Assembly (NCBI GenBank): GCA_900544655.1
Contig: UQWE01000057.1
Coordinates: 1 to 8,425 of the forward strand
Direction: 5' to 3'
Length of the DNA stretch: 8,425 nt
Origin: an uncultured Coriobacteriaceae bacterium
GTDB lineage: Bacteria > Actinomycetota > Coriobacteriia > Coriobacteriales > Atopobiaceae
Positions within the stretch are counted from its first letter, which is position 1. Each line of letters begins with the position of its first letter. The position numbers were made by a program, and so were the translations under genes. This document shows, piece after piece, positions 7,351 to 8,425 of this stretch. The notes beneath the pieces were generated by a model that had not been told where the DNA came from, searched no databases, and was given only the letters and a program-made list of their open reading frames with translations.

Positions 7351-7400
7351 GGCGATACGGCTGATGTCGCGCCAAACGGCGACGCGGCTGATGTCGCGCC
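7351..7400. repeat. Tandem pair of 23-nt direct repeats
   Basis: Units at 7351-7373 and 7378-7400 match at 21 of 23 positions and share CGGCTGATGTCGCGCC exactly; only positions 6 and 7 differ. A 4-nt spacer (AAAC) gives a 27-nt period. They start 30 nt after the transporter stop. Confidence 0.8.
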
Positions 7401-7438
7401 GGCCTGCTGCGTGTCGCACCGCGCGCCTAGAAACGAAA

Positions 7439-7498
7439 ACCTACCTCTTGTAAGGAATCGGGCTCGATTTCGGCCTCGAAACTTTACAAGAGGTAGGT
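7439..7498. repeat. 60-nt branched palindrome (three-way-junction fold), possible terminator
   Basis: The outer arms ACCTACCTCTTGTAA (7439-7453) and its exact complement (7484-7498) form a 15-bp stem, extendable by a G-T (7454/7483) and a G-C (7455/7482) pair. The 30-nt centre can fold into two matched arms: ATCG-GGCT-CGAT (7457-7468) and TTCG-GCCT-CGAA (7469-7480). On the minus strand the stem is followed by TTTTCGTTTC, so it could end transcripts from the nucleotidyltransferase gene. The plus-strand side (TATTAG) is weaker. The AT-rich stem contrasts with the GC-rich surroundings. Confidence 0.75.
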
Positions 7499-7607
7499 AT
7501 TAGCGATTTGAGAGGTCCCACGCTGGGGTGACCGCGAACCACGGCGCACCCGCGCCGGGGTATCTGCGAGCTGTGGGGCTCCCGCTCCCGCCAGCCGCCC
7601 TCGCGAA

Positions 7608-7640
7608 AAGTTGACAAAGGGACTGTCCCTTTGTCAACTT
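7608..7640. repeat. REP-like palindrome, copy 3, and likely terminator for the minus-strand gene
   Basis: This is a perfect 16-bp inverted repeat around a central T (7624), with arm AAGTTGACAAAGGGAC. Its inner 31 nt are the exact reverse complement of copy 2 at 5829-5859. It begins 14 nt beyond the nucleotidyltransferase stop. On the minus strand the stem runs into CTTTTCGC, so it may also act as a rho-independent terminator for that gene. Confidence 0.85.
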
Positions 7641-7654
7641 CCACCCGCTGTGCG

Positions 7655-8425
7655 CTACTTCTTCGGGCGGTAGGCGGGGTCGACCTCCTGCAGCTCGGCG
7701 AAGGAATCAATCTCGATGATGTGCGAGGGGTCGCACTCACGCACATGCACGTCGTAGTTCTCGGCAAGGACGCGACAGGGCACGTCATCCCAGAAGATCT
7801 GGCGATTCTCGTCAGACATCTCGAACGCGACGGGCAGGTCGCGAGCGAGCTTGGCGCCGTCCTCGGCCGTCCAGTAGGAGAGGCCGACCATCTGCCAGCA
7901 GTCGTGGCCGAGGTCCTTGGCGAGCTTCGTGATGCGGCCGCTCTCGTCCGTCTCGAAGTACCAGTCGAGCGTCTCGTCAACGGGGAATCCCAGGTAGCTG
8001 CTCCGATATTGGTACTTGCTGATGTAGCGCGGGTCCGTGAGGTAGAGATCTGACTCGAAGGCGTAGGCGTTCTGGAAGCACTCGGGCACGGCCTTGACCG
8101 CCGCCACGGCAGAGGAGATGTTGTTCGTCTCGGCGTAGATGGGGTTGTCGATGAAGTGAATCCCGGGGTATTGCTTGAGCAGGACGTCGAACTCGTCCGG
8201 CAGGTAGCCGCGGATGACGTAGATCTCCTCGATGCCCGCGGCGAGCACGGCGTCGATCAGGCGCTCGATGAAGCGCTTGCCGTGGACGCGCACGAGCGGC
8301 TTGGGCGTGTTGACCGTGATCGGCAGCATGCGCGAGCCAAAGCCCGCCGCGAAGAAGACCGCTCGGCGCGCGCGATAGGGCTCGAGCGACATGAAGCCCG
8401 CCGTGGTGAGCGAGACGCCCACGCT
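7655..8425 (-). CDS. LicC-like nucleotidyltransferase (phosphocholine cytidylyltransferase family), 5' end outside the window
   Basis: This enzyme should couple a nucleotide (probably CTP) to a phosphorylated substrate such as phosphocholine, activating it for decoration of surface glycans or lipids. Counting from the GTG at 8420-8422 as residue 1, the nucleotide-binding loop AAGFGSRM is at 25-32, TPKPLV at 39-44, NNISSA at 100-105, and the metal-binding ESDLY at 123-127. A late EIDSFAEL closes the domain. The reading frame stays open to the window edge. The residues before the domain (SLTTAGFMSLEPYRARRA) look like the end of a winged helix joined to the transferase, an arrangement I recall from LicC-like proteins of gut anaerobes. 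No Shine-Dalgarno precedes the GTG or the Met at 8390-8392. I therefore treat it as 5'-partial. Sugar-1-phosphate nucleotidyltransferase activity is the main alternative. Confidence 0.85.
   Translation of the reverse strand, partial: SVGVSLTTAGFMSLEPYRARRAVFFAAGFGSRMLPITVNTPKPLVRVHGKRFIERLIDAVLAAGIEEIYVIRGYLPDEFDVLLKQYPGIHFIDNPIYAETNNISSAVAAVKAVPECFQNAYAFESDLYLTDPRYISKYQYRSSYLGFPVDETLDWYFETDESGRITKLAKDLGHDCWQMVGLSYWTAEDGAKLARDLPVAFEMSDENRQIFWDDVPCRVLAENYDVHVRECDPSHIIEIDSFAELQEVDPAYRPKK

Larger units (their letters stand above)
7322..7654. other. Non-coding intergenic region with repeats and hairpins
   Basis: This 333-nt gap separates two genes that converge on it. I find no plausible gene in it. 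From left to right it holds a GGCGGCGA-rich stretch and two 23-nt direct repeats, then a 60-nt branched palindrome, then about 110 nt of GC-rich sequence without clear features (a weak GGTCCC/GGG-T-GACC hairpin near 7513-7532), and finally a REP-like hairpin. Short open frames here mostly reflect GC-rich composition and the repeats. Confidence 0.7.

Noticed and set aside
6608..7375. A 255-residue minus-strand open frame opposite the transporter
   Set aside because: It is the complement of conserved NhaC motifs, with composition typical of a shadow frame.
7162..7503. Plus-strand frame overlapping the transporter end, with repeated GD-ADVAP residues
   Set aside because: Most of it overlaps the conserved C-terminus of the transporter in another frame. 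The NhaC protein ends normally at 7321, so a frameshifted extension is not needed.

Overview
The window is GC-rich throughout, uses GTG and possibly TTG starts as well as ATG, and is densely coded on both strands. It holds six protein genes: an iron-sulfur flavoprotein, a HypA nickel chaperone, a MATE exporter, a LysR regulator, an NhaC-type transporter and a LicC-like nucleotidyltransferase. Together these suggest a high-GC anaerobe, most likely an Olsenella/Atopobiaceae-type member of Coriobacteriia. That placement is an inference from gene style and composition, not from a marker gene.

Layout: (1) 120-2909 (+) encodes a 929-residue multi-cluster Fe-S flavoprotein built on a GltD/NfnB-like NAD(P)H oxidoreductase core, with an extra N-terminal Cys-rich module and extra ferredoxin clusters at both ends. 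(2) 2973-3317 (+) encodes HypA, the nickel chaperone for [NiFe]-hydrogenase maturation. It lies 63 nt downstream of the flavoprotein, beyond a strong GC hairpin, so the two may form one transcript serving redox or hydrogen metabolism. (3) 3314-4738 (-) encodes a MATE-family multidrug/Na+ exporter whose stop codon shares a CTAG with the hypA stop. (4) 4856-5770 (-) encodes a LysR-type regulator. (5) 5969-7321 (+) encodes an NhaC-family antiporter transcribed divergently from lysR. The divergent gap contains a 9-bp-arm palindrome that overlaps the best lysR -10, so the regulator probably controls itself and the transporter. (6) 7322-7654 is a non-coding stretch with tandem repeats, a three-way-junction palindrome and a REP-like hairpin. 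(7) 7655-8425 (-) is the 3' part of a LicC-like phosphocholine/sugar nucleotidyltransferase that runs off the right edge, probably fused to an N-terminal winged helix.

The most unusual features are non-coding. Three copies of a near-perfect, odd-length palindrome share the core AAAGGGAC-N-GTCCCTTT. Two form a tandem pair in the lysR leader, and the third lies beyond the transporter in exact reverse orientation. A separate 60-nt palindrome (7439-7498) can fold into a long stem topped by two matched small arms. No insertion sequence, phage gene, tRNA, rRNA or CRISPR array was seen.
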